Shown here piece after piece: positions 9,539-17,961 of a DNA stretch of 64,000 nt. The position numbers and the translations under genes were made by a program. The notes below the pieces were generated by a model. That model was not told the DNA's origin, ran no database searches, and worked only from the letters and a program-made list of their open reading frames with translations. Source of the stretch: Geminicoccaceae bacterium (lineage in GTDB: Bacteria; Pseudomonadota; Alphaproteobacteria; Geminicoccales; Geminicoccaceae); contig JACKIM010000001.1 of assembly GCA_020638465.1 (NCBI GenBank), forward strand, positions 1,393,501-1,457,500, given 5' to 3'. Within the stretch, counting starts at the first letter, position 1. Each line of letters begins with the position of its first letter.

Positions 9539-10483
9539 ATGGCTACAGTCGTGCGTGAAGCAGAAGACATGGACCTGGTCGGCATTGCCGGTCAGGTATC
9601 CAGCCCGCACGACTATTGGCGTTTGCTCAAACCGAACGTGATGCAACTGGTGGTTTTCACCGGGGGTGTGGGAGTTTATCTCGCTCCTGGTGAAATTCAC
9701 CCGTTACTTGCATTCGTGGCCATTCTCTGCATCGCCGTCGGTGCGGGTGCATCGGCGGCCATCAACAATTGGTACGATGTCGACATCGATCGGGTGATGG
9801 TCCGCACGCGGAGGCGTCCGACCGCCAGCGGTCGTATCGACCCTGCCGAGGCGCTCGGTACAGGCATCGTGCTCGCCATTCTTTCCGTATTGCTCATGGC
9901 CGTGGCGGTCGGTCTGCTTGCTGCGGTGTTGCTTGCCTTCACGATTTTCTTCTACACCGTCATTTATACGATGGTGCTCAAACGCCGTACCCCGCAGAAC
10001 ATCGTCATCGGTGGAGCGGCCGGTGCCTTTCCCCCCATGGTTGGCTGGGCGGCGGTCTCGGGGGACATATCGACGATGCCCGTCCTTCTGTTCCTGTTGA
10101 TCTTCTTCTGGACGCCGCCACATTTCTGGGCCTTGGCCCTCTATCGTACGGGAGACTACGAGCGCGTCGGGATTCCCATGCTGCCCGTGGTGTTCGGGCC
10201 CGAAACAACCCGGCGGCACATCCTCGCATACAGTGTCATTCTGGCATTCATTTCTGTTTTGCCGAGTGTAATAGGCACGGCCGGCTGGCTGTATCTTCTG
10301 GTTTCGATCGTTGGCAGTGGCATTTTCCTGACCAGGGCGTGGCAATTGTATAGAGCACCGTCCGACCGTAATGCGCTACGATTGTTCAAGTTCTCCATAG
10401 GTTATCTGTTTGGGTTATTTCTCGGATTGGTTGTCGACCACGCATTAATTGCCTCCGGTGGAACATGGATCGGAGGGGCATGA
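9539..10483 (+). CDS. ctaB: Protoheme IX farnesyltransferase (haem O synthase)
   Basis: A 314-residue UbiA-superfamily membrane enzyme that farnesylates haem B to haem O, the first step of haem A synthesis for the aa3 oxidase. The N-terminal LLKPNVMQLVVFT block and the Asp-rich motif NNWYDVDIDRVMVRTRRRP are diagnostic of CtaB/CyoE. A second conserved region reads FFWTPPHFWALAL. Eight to nine hydrophobic segments are visible. Its last codons overlap the start of the 44-residue ORF at 10480. Haem O made here would be oxidised by CtaA encoded at 13331. Confidence 0.96.
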   Translation: MATVVREAEDMDLVGIAGQVSSPHDYWRLLKPNVMQLVVFTGGVGVYLAPGEIHPLLAFVAILCIAVGAGASAAINNWYDVDIDRVMVRTRRRPTASGRIDPAEALGTGIVLAILSVLLMAVAVGLLAAVLLAFTIFFYTVIYTMVLKRRTPQNIVIGGAAGAFPPMVGWAAVSGDISTMPVLLFLLIFFWTPPHFWALALYRTGDYERVGIPMLPVVFGPETTRRHILAYSVILAFISVLPSVIGTAGWLYLLVSIVGSGIFLTRAWQLYRAPSDRNALRLFKFSIGYLFGLFLGLVVDHALIASGGTWIGGA

Positions 10484-10614
10484 TCATGTCGTCGGAGTCG
10501 ACGCTGGACCGCAGAAGGAAACAGCGTGCAAAGAATATTGCCGTGGCCTTGGTATTGCTCGGATTCGTTGTGCTCGTCTATTTCGTATCGATTGTGAGGA
10601 TGGGGGGCGCATGA
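10480..10614 (+). CDS. Small single-helix membrane protein of the cox operon (CoxF-like)
   Basis: A 44-residue ORF starting ATG-ATC-ATG at 10480 (alternative start 10486). It overlaps the ctaB stop upstream and the ctaG start downstream, both by four bases (ATGA). A polar, Arg/Lys-rich N-terminal 19 residues are followed by one hydrophobic helix of about 20 residues (IAVALVLLGFVVLVYFVSIV) and a short tail. A very small membrane protein at exactly this position between ctaB and ctaG is usual in alphaproteobacterial cox operons, where it is often called CoxF. Its role is not well defined. The double overlap and conserved position argue that it is a real gene. Confidence 0.78.
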   Translation: MIMSSESTLDRRRKQRAKNIAVALVLLGFVVLVYFVSIVRMGGA

Positions 10615-11231
10615 ACGATATCGAACGTCGCAAAAGACGGACGGCCCTGGCGGGGGGAGTCATTATCGCATGCATGCTCGGGCTTACTGCCGCATCGGTG
10701 CCACTGTACAATCTCTTCTGCAGTGTCACGGGGTACGGTGGAACGCCGAAGCGTGCCCTGGAGGAAGATGTCCCGCGGGAAGTTCGCGATGTTGTCATCG
10801 AGGTGAGCTTCAATGCGGACGTGGCGCCGGGGCTTCCCTGGGCGTTCAAGCCCATGCAGCGAAGCGTCGATGTCCATCCCGGCGAGAATACTTTGGTGTT
10901 CTTCGAAGCCGTCAATCACGGGACGCAACCCATTGTCGGTCGTGCCGTGTACAATGTGACGCCACACAAGACAGGCTATTATTTCAACAAGATCCAGTGT
11001 TTCTGCTTCGACGAACAGGTGTTGCAGCCCGGGGAGCGGGCCGAGATGCCGGTGTCGTTCTTCGTCGATCCGGAGATGCTGGGCGATCCCGATACGAAGG
11101 ATGTGCGGCAGTTGACGCTGTCCTACACCTTCTTTGCGGATGACGAGGCCACTCAGGAGCTTGCCCGATCCGCTGATGACAAACAGAGCCCAGCCAAGAA
11201 AGACACCTCCTTGCAGGGGAATGGAGTATAA
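10611..11231 (+). CDS. ctaG: Cytochrome c oxidase assembly protein CtaG/Cox11
   Basis: A 206-residue Cox11-family copper chaperone that inserts copper into the CuB site of subunit I. It has an N-terminal membrane anchor at about 11-30 (TALAGGVIIACMLGLTAAS) followed by a periplasmic immunoglobulin-like domain. The copper-binding pair is in KIQCFCFDEQ, and the conserved LYNLFCSVTGYGGT sits just after the helix. The start at 10611 follows the small ORF by ATGA overlap. A longer in-frame version from 10449 would run through the small ORF and ctaB and lacks support. It ends two bases before coxC begins. Confidence 0.95.
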   Translation: MNDIERRKRRTALAGGVIIACMLGLTAASVPLYNLFCSVTGYGGTPKRALEEDVPREVRDVVIEVSFNADVAPGLPWAFKPMQRSVDVHPGENTLVFFEAVNHGTQPIVGRAVYNVTPHKTGYYFNKIQCFCFDEQVLQPGERAEMPVSFFVDPEMLGDPDTKDVRQLTLSYTFFADDEATQELARSADDKQSPAKKDTSLQGNGV

Positions 11232-11233
11232 GC

Positions 11234-12091
11234 ATGGCCGATACTGCCCACGCCGGCGCCCATCACGGTCCCAGGCACAACTTTAATCTCGTCGATCCCA
11301 GTCCCTGGCCCATGGTGGGGTCGATGTCGGCCTTTATCCTTGCGGTCGGTGCCGTCATGTGGATGCATGATGTCGGCGGTGGCATCGTCGTTCTGCTGCT
11401 GGGATTCCTGGCCGTCCTTTTCACCATGGTCGTATGGTGGCGGGACGTCCTGAAGGAAGCGTATCGGGGCGATTACCACGAAATTGTCTCGCGCATGCTG
11501 CGCATCGGCATGGTGTTGTTCATCACTTCGGAAGTGATGTTCTTCGTTGCCTGGTTCTGGGGCTATTTCTGGGGGGCGCTGGTGCCACCGGAACTGGTTG
11601 CCACGAGCTGGCCGCCAGCCGAAGTGACGCCCGTTCCGGCCTGGGGAATTCCCTTCCTCAATACAATGATCCTGTTGCTGTCCGGCACGACGGTGACGTG
11701 GGCGCATCATGCACTGCGGGAAGGGGATCAGGAGACGACCTTCAAGGCGCTGCTTTTGACGGTATGTCTCGGCCTGATCTTCACCGGTTTTCAGGCTTAT
11801 GAATATATCCATACCATTCATGAAGGCTTGACCATCGACAAGGGAATATTCGGTTCCGCCTTCTACATGGCTACCGGTTTCCATGGTTTTCATGTTATTG
11901 TCGGTACCATTTTCCTGATCGTGTGCACGGTTCGCGCTTATCGGCGGAGGTTCGATCCCAAGACCCATGTGGGATTCGAAGCGGCGGCATGGTACTGGCA
12001 TTTCGTCGATGTCGTCTGGTTGTTCCTGTTCGTCTGGGTGTATGTCTGGGGTGGCAGTCTCAGCTGGACGGTTTCGGGCACGGGCAATTGA
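11234..12091 (+). CDS. coxC: Cytochrome c oxidase subunit III
   Basis: A 285-residue integral membrane subunit III of the aa3 oxidase, also called CtaE, which stabilises the core and the proton-uptake path. Seven hydrophobic helices are visible. Family landmarks are WPMVGSMSAF near the start, FITSEVMFFVAWFWGYFWGAL with the conserved Glu, GTTVTWAHHAL, and the C-terminal WHFVDVVWLFLFVWVYVWG. The ribosome site lies inside the end of ctaG. A 159-bp gap follows before the DUF983 gene, with no clear terminator. Confidence 0.97.
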   Translation: MADTAHAGAHHGPRHNFNLVDPSPWPMVGSMSAFILAVGAVMWMHDVGGGIVVLLLGFLAVLFTMVVWWRDVLKEAYRGDYHEIVSRMLRIGMVLFITSEVMFFVAWFWGYFWGALVPPELVATSWPPAEVTPVPAWGIPFLNTMILLLSGTTVTWAHHALREGDQETTFKALLLTVCLGLIFTGFQAYEYIHTIHEGLTIDKGIFGSAFYMATGFHGFHVIVGTIFLIVCTVRAYRRRFDPKTHVGFEAAAWYWHFVDVVWLFLFVWVYVWGGSLSWTVSGTGN

Positions 12092-12250
12092 TCCTGGGTT
12101 GAACAGGTTCAGGTTCGGGGGAACGGCGTCAGGGTCGTTGCCCCGTCCGGAACACGTGTGGTCTCTTGCGATTTCTGCAAGAGTGCCCTCCTTCTTCGGG
12201 GATTGAGTTTTCCCACCCGACACTTGTGCTCAACGGGAGTATTCGTTGCC

Positions 12251-12619
12251 ATGTCAGTATCTCCCATTTCGGCCGGCTTGGGGTGCAGATGTCCAAACTG
12301 CGGGAAAGGCCCGCTTTTTGACGGCTTCCTTACCGTTCGAAAGAAATGCGAGCATTGTGGAGTTGATCTCGCGGGTCAGGACAGTGGGGACGGTCCCGTA
12401 GCGTTTATCATTCTCATCGTCGGTTTCGTCGTTGTAGGCGCTGCACTTGTTGTTGAGGTGAAATACGGTTGGCCGGTGTGGTTACACATGGTTGTGTGGC
12501 TGCCGCTGGCCCTGGTTGGTTGCCTCGGACTGATGCGTCCGGCGAAGTCCCTGCTGATCGCGATGCAGTTCCGCCATCTGCGGCACAGCTTTGAGGGGGA
12601 GCGTCCGGACAGGACGTGA
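12251..12619 (+). CDS. DUF983 zinc-ribbon membrane protein
   Basis: A 122-residue DUF983 protein, commonly found beside coxC and SURF1 in alphaproteobacteria and presumed to assist oxidase assembly. Two CxxC pairs (CPNC at about 17-20 and CEHC around 36-39) form a likely zinc ribbon ahead of two transmembrane helices (VAFIILIVGFVVVGAALVVEV and VWLPLALVGCLGLM). The ATG at 12251 is chosen because MSVSPISAGLG leads straight into the ribbon. Reading back to 12158 adds 31 residues in intergenic DNA. No biochemical function is established for the family. Confidence 0.86.
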   Translation: MSVSPISAGLGCRCPNCGKGPLFDGFLTVRKKCEHCGVDLAGQDSGDGPVAFIILIVGFVVVGAALVVEVKYGWPVWLHMVVWLPLALVGCLGLMRPAKSLLIAMQFRHLRHSFEGERPDRT

Positions 12620-12623
12620 TTGG

Positions 12624-13334
12624 ATGAGCCCCTTCAGACCGGGTATGGCCGCCACCGTTGCGGCCATCATTTCGTTATGTATCCTTCTGGCTCTGGGGAC
12701 ATGGCAGATCCGGCGCCTCCATTGGAAGGAGGCGTTGATCGCGGACATCGCCAATGGTCTTTCGTTACCCGCCACGGACCTGTCCGAAGTGCTCCATTCC
12801 ACCTACAGGCATGTAACTGCGAGTGGAGAAATTCTCGCCGAACCGCGGTTCTTCCTTGGCAGCGCCACCCGATCCAGTGAACTGGGTACATCACTGGAGC
12901 AGGTCTTTGTCGATTCGAGCGGACGCCAGTGGCTGCTTGAGCGTGGATGGATCCCGGATCCGGCGATGGAGTCGGGCAGGAGAGGGGCCTTCGACATTGG
13001 CGGCACCGTGCAGATCGAAGCGGTGACCCGACCCCTGAAGGCGACCGGTGTTTTCACACCATCGGCCGATTATGTGCAAGGCCGGATCTATGGCGAGGAT
13101 GTGTCCGATCTCGACCGGCGTTTCGGTCTTGAGCTGCAACCAATGGCACTGGTCCTGCAATCCGTGGCACCCGCCTCGGGTGGTGCGAACCTGCAGCCGG
13201 TGCCCGTCGATGTCGATCCGCATCTGCCGAACAACCATCTGGGCTATGTCATTACATGGTACGGGCTGGCCCTGGCTCTCATCGGGGTCTACATCGCCTT
13301 CGGATGGAGCCGGGGCCGGGAGGAGAGCGAATGA
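12624..13334 (+). CDS. surf1: SURF1-family oxidase assembly protein
   Basis: A 236-residue SURF1/Shy1 protein, which in bacteria binds haem A and helps load it into subunit I. An N-terminal membrane helix at about 6-27 carries the family signature LGTWQIRRLHWKEALI. The central periplasmic domain has FLLERGWIP-like sequence (WLLERGWIPDP), and the C-terminal helix reads NNHLGYVITWYGLALALIGVYIAF. Two membrane anchors around a periplasmic domain is the expected layout. It begins five bases after the DUF983 stop and overlaps the ctaA start by ATGA. Confidence 0.93.
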   Translation: MSPFRPGMAATVAAIISLCILLALGTWQIRRLHWKEALIADIANGLSLPATDLSEVLHSTYRHVTASGEILAEPRFFLGSATRSSELGTSLEQVFVDSSGRQWLLERGWIPDPAMESGRRGAFDIGGTVQIEAVTRPLKATGVFTPSADYVQGRIYGEDVSDLDRRFGLELQPMALVLQSVAPASGGANLQPVPVDVDPHLPNNHLGYVITWYGLALALIGVYIAFGWSRGREESE

Positions 13335-14284
13335 CCTTTCAACGTGCACTGGCCGCCCTGACGCTCGGTCTGGTCTATGTGCTCATCATCCTCGGCGGCT
13401 GGATACGGGCGAACAACGCGGGGCTGTCCTGTCCCGACTGGCCGACCTGCTATGGGCATTGGGTGTTGACACCGGGGCAGTTCGATGCGCTGGGCGATGT
13501 CGGCTACAGCTACTATCAGATGATGCTTGAGTGGACGCACCGTTTCATCGCGGGCGTTGTGGTGGGGCCGTCCATTCTGGTGTTGACCGTCCTTGCCTGG
13601 CGTCGTCGCGGCATGGATCCCGCGGGTTTCAGGATTGCAGTCGCGATTATGGCCGTGCTTTTGGTGCAGGCATCGCTTGGCGGGATCACTGTGCTCGATC
13701 AGAACAGCCCGTGGTCGGTGGCATTGCACCTCGGAACGGCTCTGCTGCTGCTCTCCTTGATGGTGCTTGTCGTCCAGCGGCTGGGACGGTCTTCAATGGA
13801 GGAGGCATCGGGCGCGCTGCGGATCTTTGCTTTCACGTTGTGGCTGCTGGCGATCGGGACGATGGTCACCGCAGCCATGACGGCCAAATCCGGTGCATCG
13901 CTGGCCTGTTACGAATGGCCATCCTGCGATGGAAGCTATTTCCCTTCACTGGATGATCCCCTGGTCCGCATCCATTACATTCATCGTACACTGGCGGCGC
14001 TGACGGGGATCGGCGTATTCCTCATGCTGCTCTGGACACGTCATGCCGGTATGCAGCACCTTTCCGGCAGGGTTCTCGCGGCTTGTGTCGTGGTCATCGT
14101 GCAGGTGGCGCTCGGTGCCACGGTGATCCTACTTGAAGTTCCGCGCTGGTCGCAGTCGGCGCATCAGGCCACCGGGGTACTGCTTTTTGTATTTCTCTCC
14201 AGCATACTCTGGCAGACGTTGCGCAGCGGACAGGAAGTGGAGCATTCCCATGCAGGCTTATCCAGCGCTCAGGGAGCGATTTAG
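13331..14284 (+). CDS. ctaA: Haem A synthase (CtaA/COX15 family) with two cysteine pairs
   Basis: A 317-residue eight-helix membrane protein that oxidises haem O to haem A. The haem-ligand histidines occur in EWTHRFIAG, ALHLGTALLLLS, RIHYIHRTLAAL and SAHQATGVLL, giving the internal two-fold repeat of the family. Each half also has a CxxWPxC-type pair: CPDWPTC in the first outer loop and CYEWPSC in the second. Cys pairs are a Bacillus-like trait and, from general knowledge, are usually absent from the COX15-type enzymes of alphaproteobacteria and mitochondria. The start overlaps SURF1 by four bases. The 3' end overlaps the next gene by 35 bp. Confidence 0.93.
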   Translation: MTFQRALAALTLGLVYVLIILGGWIRANNAGLSCPDWPTCYGHWVLTPGQFDALGDVGYSYYQMMLEWTHRFIAGVVVGPSILVLTVLAWRRRGMDPAGFRIAVAIMAVLLVQASLGGITVLDQNSPWSVALHLGTALLLLSLMVLVVQRLGRSSMEEASGALRIFAFTLWLLAIGTMVTAAMTAKSGASLACYEWPSCDGSYFPSLDDPLVRIHYIHRTLAALTGIGVFLMLLWTRHAGMQHLSGRVLAACVVVIVQVALGATVILLEVPRWSQSAHQATGVLLFVFLSSILWQTLRSGQEVEHSHAGLSSAQGAI

Positions 14285-15722
14285 GCGTATTTCCGGCCTC
14301 AGTGGAGCTTCCGCGATTCTCGGCTGGGATCAATCGGTGATGATGCCGAAAGGAGCCAGTGCTGTCCGCGGGGAGCAACTGGCAGTGCTCAGCGGCATGA
14401 TTCACGAATTGGTCGCGGCGGCCGAAACCGGCGATCTCATCGAACGGGCACGCGAGGAGGAACTTGACGGTTGGGAGGCTGCCAACCTGCGGGAGATCGA
14501 ACGCAGTTTTCGTCGGGCGACGGCGCTTGATGGTCGGCTGGTGGAGGCGATCACCCGGGCCACCAGCGCTTGTGAAATGACCTGGCGCACAGCGCGTGCC
14601 GACAATGACTTTGCGTCGCTGGCACCCCGGCTGGAGGAGGTTCTTGCGCTCACCCGGGAGTCTGCCCAGCGTTATGGTGAAGTTCTCGATCTGAAGCCCT
14701 ATGACGCCTGTCTCGAAAATTTCCAGCCCGGGCTGAAACGCGGTGAGATCGAGTCGCTGTTCGCGCCACTGGAAGAACAACTTCCGGAAATGATCGACGC
14801 AGCCCTGGCGCGTCAGGGAAAGCCGCAAAGACCCACGGGGCCGTTTGTCCTCGACAAGCAGCGCCAGCTTGCCCGTTCGCTCATGGAGCAGATCGGTTTC
14901 GACTTCGATCATGGCCGCCTGGATGAAAGCGCCCATCCCTTCTGCGGTGGCGTGCCCGGCGATCACCGGCTCACGACGCGTTATCGCGAGGATGAACTGA
15001 CGTCAGCGCTCATGGGCGTGCTGCATGAAACCGGGCATGCGCTCTACGAGGCCGGTCTGCCGGCGGAATGGGTCAGCCAGCCGGTGGGCGAGGCTCGCGG
15101 CATGGCGGCTCATGAAAGCCAGTCGCTGCTGATGGAGATGCAGGCCTGTCGTTCGCCGCAATTCGTCGGCTATCTCTCCGGTCGCCTGATCGAGACCTTC
15201 GGCGATCAGGCAGCCTTTGCCACCGGCAATCTCACACAACTTTATACCCATGTGGAGCGTGGGCTCATCCGTGTGGATGCCGATGAACTCACCTATCCCC
15301 TTCACATCATCCTGCGCTTCCGGCTGGAACGGGCTTTGATGGAAGGTGATCTCGCCGTGGCCGACCTCCCCGGAGCATGGAATGACGGCATGGAGGAATT
15401 GCTGCAACGCCGCCCCGACACCGATCGCGAAGGTCTGATGCAGGACATCCACTGGCCGATCGGAGCGATCGGCTATTTTCCCAGCTATACCGTCGGCGCC
15501 ATTCTTGCAGCCCAGCTTTTCGCGGCGGCGCGGCGAGCCATGCCGCAGATGCCGGATGAAATAGGCCGGGGCGATTTCTCCGGCCTCCTGAGCTGGTTGC
15601 GCGAGCATGTGCACGGCAAGGCGTCGCGGCTGGAGCTGTCGGCACTGGTCGAGGAAGCGACCGGCAGACCCTTGGGAACGGAGGATTTTCTTGCGCATCT
15701 TCGGCAGCGCTACCTGACGTAG
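14250..15722 (+). CDS. Carboxypeptidase Taq (M32) metallopeptidase
   Basis: A 490-residue cytosolic zinc carboxypeptidase of family M32, which removes C-terminal residues from peptides. The zinc site HETGH is in GVLHETGHALYE. The downstream family blocks GMAAHESQSLLMEMQ (third ligand region), ADELTYPLHIILRFRLE and HWPIGAIGYFPSYTVGA are all intact. Length matches the family. The ATG at 14250 has a strong site (AGGAAGTGGA) but sits inside ctaA, giving a 35-bp out-of-frame overlap. That suggests it is read through from the cox operon. The link between oxidase biogenesis and this peptidase is unexplained. Confidence 0.94.
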   Translation: MQAYPALRERFRRISGLSGASAILGWDQSVMMPKGASAVRGEQLAVLSGMIHELVAAAETGDLIERAREEELDGWEAANLREIERSFRRATALDGRLVEAITRATSACEMTWRTARADNDFASLAPRLEEVLALTRESAQRYGEVLDLKPYDACLENFQPGLKRGEIESLFAPLEEQLPEMIDAALARQGKPQRPTGPFVLDKQRQLARSLMEQIGFDFDHGRLDESAHPFCGGVPGDHRLTTRYREDELTSALMGVLHETGHALYEAGLPAEWVSQPVGEARGMAAHESQSLLMEMQACRSPQFVGYLSGRLIETFGDQAAFATGNLTQLYTHVERGLIRVDADELTYPLHIILRFRLERALMEGDLAVADLPGAWNDGMEELLQRRPDTDREGLMQDIHWPIGAIGYFPSYTVGAILAAQLFAAARRAMPQMPDEIGRGDFSGLLSWLREHVHGKASRLELSALVEEATGRPLGTEDFLAHLRQRYLT

Positions 15723-15728
15723 GTCAGG
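15713..15728 (+). terminator. Short hairpin at the end of the M32 gene
   Basis: A perfect 6-bp stem (CCTGAC/GTCAGG) with a GTAG loop spans the stop codon region of the carboxypeptidase gene and is followed by TTTGT. It lies between two convergent genes. The T-run is weak, so it may be only a 3'-end stabiliser rather than a real terminator. Confidence 0.35.
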
Positions 15729-15818
15729 TTTGTCCACTCCTTGGGTTCGTTGTCATATCGGCACTGAACGGTTGCAGTCATCTCCTTCCCGGAGTGCCGA
15801 ACGATCTCGATGGATTGA

Positions 15819-16436
15819 TCATAATGTTTTCGAGAATGTCGCCAATTCGTGTTCGACATGTTCGATGGTCTGGCAGCCGACGGCCAGCGCATGCGCCCTG
15901 CCGTCATTCATGGCCAGCAGCATCGGGTAGCCGGTAACCCCCATGGAAACCGTCTGTTGCCATTCGCGGTGCACGGCATCGGCCAATGCCGGATCGTCGA
16001 GGCGCTCCCGGAATTCGGCGACATCCTGTCCGAAGTCACCGGCGATGGCCGAGAGGCGGTCGGGATCGGTGATGTCGTCGTTAAAGGCGTAGAAGCGTTC
16101 CTGCAGGCGATGCAGGAACACCGGTGCGAGGGCGGGGTAGGAGGCGCGCATCAACGCGAGTGCCCGGCATGCGGGAGCGGTATCGTAGACGAAGCCATCG
16201 CGATCGAAGAACGAGACGTCGAAAGGCTGGCCTGTCAGCTCGATGACATGCTGCCAGTGCTTGCGAACGGCCTGCTTGTCCTTGTCGCGCATGGGTTCGC
16301 CCGTGGACCGGCCCAGCGGTCCCGTGGCGACGGTCAGCCTGAAACGACCCGAATGACGGGATCGCAGGGTCTGGATGACCGGCGAAAAACCCCAGCACCA
16401 TGAACACATCGGGTTGGCAAAGTACAACAGTTCCAT
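15819..16436 (-). CDS. DsbA-family protein with CSWC active site
   Basis: A 205-residue thioredoxin-fold protein of the DsbA/FrnE type. The active-site motif CSWC lies at residues 11-14 inside PMCSWCWGF. The helical insertion follows, and the cis-Pro loop reads GVTGYPMLL. There is no signal peptide, so it is probably cytosolic. The start at 16436 gives the usual family N-terminus (MELLYFANPM). An ATG at 16448 and a TTG at 16472 are also in frame. It is convergent with the M32 gene and stands alone. The partner protein or substrate is unknown. Confidence 0.84.
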   Translation of the reverse strand: MELLYFANPMCSWCWGFSPVIQTLRSRHSGRFRLTVATGPLGRSTGEPMRDKDKQAVRKHWQHVIELTGQPFDVSFFDRDGFVYDTAPACRALALMRASYPALAPVFLHRLQERFYAFNDDITDPDRLSAIAGDFGQDVAEFRERLDDPALADAVHREWQQTVSMGVTGYPMLLAMNDGRAHALAVGCQTIEHVEHELATFSKTL

Positions 16437-16497
16437 GCGTGCGACCATGCCCGATCGGGGCAGGGCACTCAAGGTCTGCCGTCGAGCGATTCCCGTT

Positions 16498-17688
16498 TCA
16501 CGCGTCCCTGCTCATCCCGGGAACGGTGTCGAGGCGATGATGATCGCTGTTGTCATGATCTTCGTCATGGCGATGTCTGCGTTCGCGATGATGCCTGTGC
16601 CTTCGGGAGCGCCGACGCCGATAGTGTCTCTTGACGTAGTCCTGACCGACACCCAGTCCCAGGATGACACCCGCCGCGTTGGTGGCCGCATCGAAGATGT
16701 CGTCCGTACCGATGCCGGTGGTAATGGACTGAATCAGCTCGACCATCGCGGCGACTGCGATGAGCGGGATGGCGAGCTTGCGGACGGGATCACGGCGCCG
16801 CGCCAGCCGCACCAGGAATCCGATCATCATGAAAGCCACCATGTGCAGGGATCGGTCGGTCCAATCGCGCTCCGCCATGTCGTTGTGCGGGGTGAAGGCC
16901 GAGATCATGTCCATGAACGGCTCCTTGAGCGCGTAGGGCATGAGTGCGAAGGCGCCGCCAATGGCAACGATGGTCACGGCTGCCACTGCTGCCGGTTTGT
17001 GTGCGGCCGCGGCAATGAACCAGCCGCCGGCGATGACCAGCAACGCAAACCAGCCCCCGCGAACGATGAGCGACATCTGCGCGAATTCGGCACGTTCGAC
17101 GGCCGGACGCAATTGGAGGTGAGACAGGGTCATCCGGCCGGTCGTCTTGGCCATGCGAATCGACAGCCTGGCCTCGGTGATATCGGGGGCGATCTCGATG
17201 ACCTGCCGGTAGGGGAAGGCCGGTCGCGTACCGACCGTGTCGAACAGCTTGTGCGGCCGGCCATAGTCGGCCTTGCCGTCGACGCGCAGGCCGACAAGTT
17301 CGACCCGGGCCCGTTCCCAGGGCTTGTCGCCGCCCACGCCCAGCGCCAGTTCGATCACCGCGCCGAGTTCGAACGACCGCTGGCCATCGGGCAGCCTGAT
17401 CGTCTGTTCGATGCCGGCCGTGGCATTGGGATGGTCGTTGTCGATGATGACCCGGTCGCCGCGGAAGACGATCCTGCCGACCTTGCCGATGCGATCCCAG
17501 CCCTCCGGCATCGGTTCGGCGAAAAGGAGGTCGTCGATGGCCATCGAAAAACCGGGATTGACCAGATAGGCCGGTTCGCCGATGTCCCAGCGTTTCATGG
17601 TCAAAAACACGATGGCCGTGAGGACGCAGAGAGCCAGTGCCATGAGGGTGAGCAGGACGAAGCCGATGGTTGCCTTCTTCACGCCCAT
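16498..17688 (-). CDS. VanZ-like membrane protein with His/Arg-rich C-terminal tail
   Basis: A 396-residue membrane protein. One N-terminal helix (about 5-28) is followed by a soluble, probably periplasmic, domain of some 180 residues. A C-terminal block of four or so helices then carries VanZ-like features (DRSLHMVAFMMIGFLVRLA, VELIQSITTGIGTDDIFDAATNAAGVILG). The last 45 residues (coding positions about 16498-16635) are strikingly rich in Arg and His, then in His and Asp. This is unlike VanZ relatives and could bind metal or nucleic acid. The start at 17688 has an AGGACAGG site five bases upstream; an ATG at 17724 is the alternative. Function is unknown. Confidence 0.72.
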   Translation of the reverse strand: MGVKKATIGFVLLTLMALALCVLTAIVFLTMKRWDIGEPAYLVNPGFSMAIDDLLFAEPMPEGWDRIGKVGRIVFRGDRVIIDNDHPNATAGIEQTIRLPDGQRSFELGAVIELALGVGGDKPWERARVELVGLRVDGKADYGRPHKLFDTVGTRPAFPYRQVIEIAPDITEARLSIRMAKTTGRMTLSHLQLRPAVERAEFAQMSLIVRGGWFALLVIAGGWFIAAAAHKPAAVAAVTIVAIGGAFALMPYALKEPFMDMISAFTPHNDMAERDWTDRSLHMVAFMMIGFLVRLARRRDPVRKLAIPLIAVAAMVELIQSITTGIGTDDIFDAATNAAGVILGLGVGQDYVKRHYRRRRSRRHRHHRERRHRHDEDHDNSDHHRLDTVPGMSRDA

Positions 17689-17798
17689 CGCTGCCTGTCC
17701 TGAAGTTTCATGTCGACGATACATTTCCAGGCTATCAATTCCTGACCGTCAAGGTTCCGGTCAATTCTCTCAAAAGTTGAAATATTCCGTTTCACGAG

Positions 17799-17810
17799 AT
17801 GTTGCAACAT
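17799..17810. promoter_or_regulatory. 12-bp perfect palindrome (operator candidate)
   Basis: The sequence ATGTTGCAACAT is a perfect inverted repeat. It lies in an A/T-rich stretch of the 273-bp gap between the divergent VanZ-like gene and the coxD-like gene. The position suits an operator for a dimeric regulator of either gene. No regulator gene is adjacent, and no promoter hexamers can be assigned with confidence. Confidence 0.3.
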
Positions 17811-17961
17811 GGCGGTGCAAATTGTGACATTTCGAGGATAACACGTTTTTCCGCATCGCGATGCGAGTGGGACAGGCTGCCACTGGACCATCAACGCGAC
17901 CTGTGGCAGGCATGGTCGCGACGCCTCATTGCCGGGATCGGCCAAGCCTGATCGGGACACC

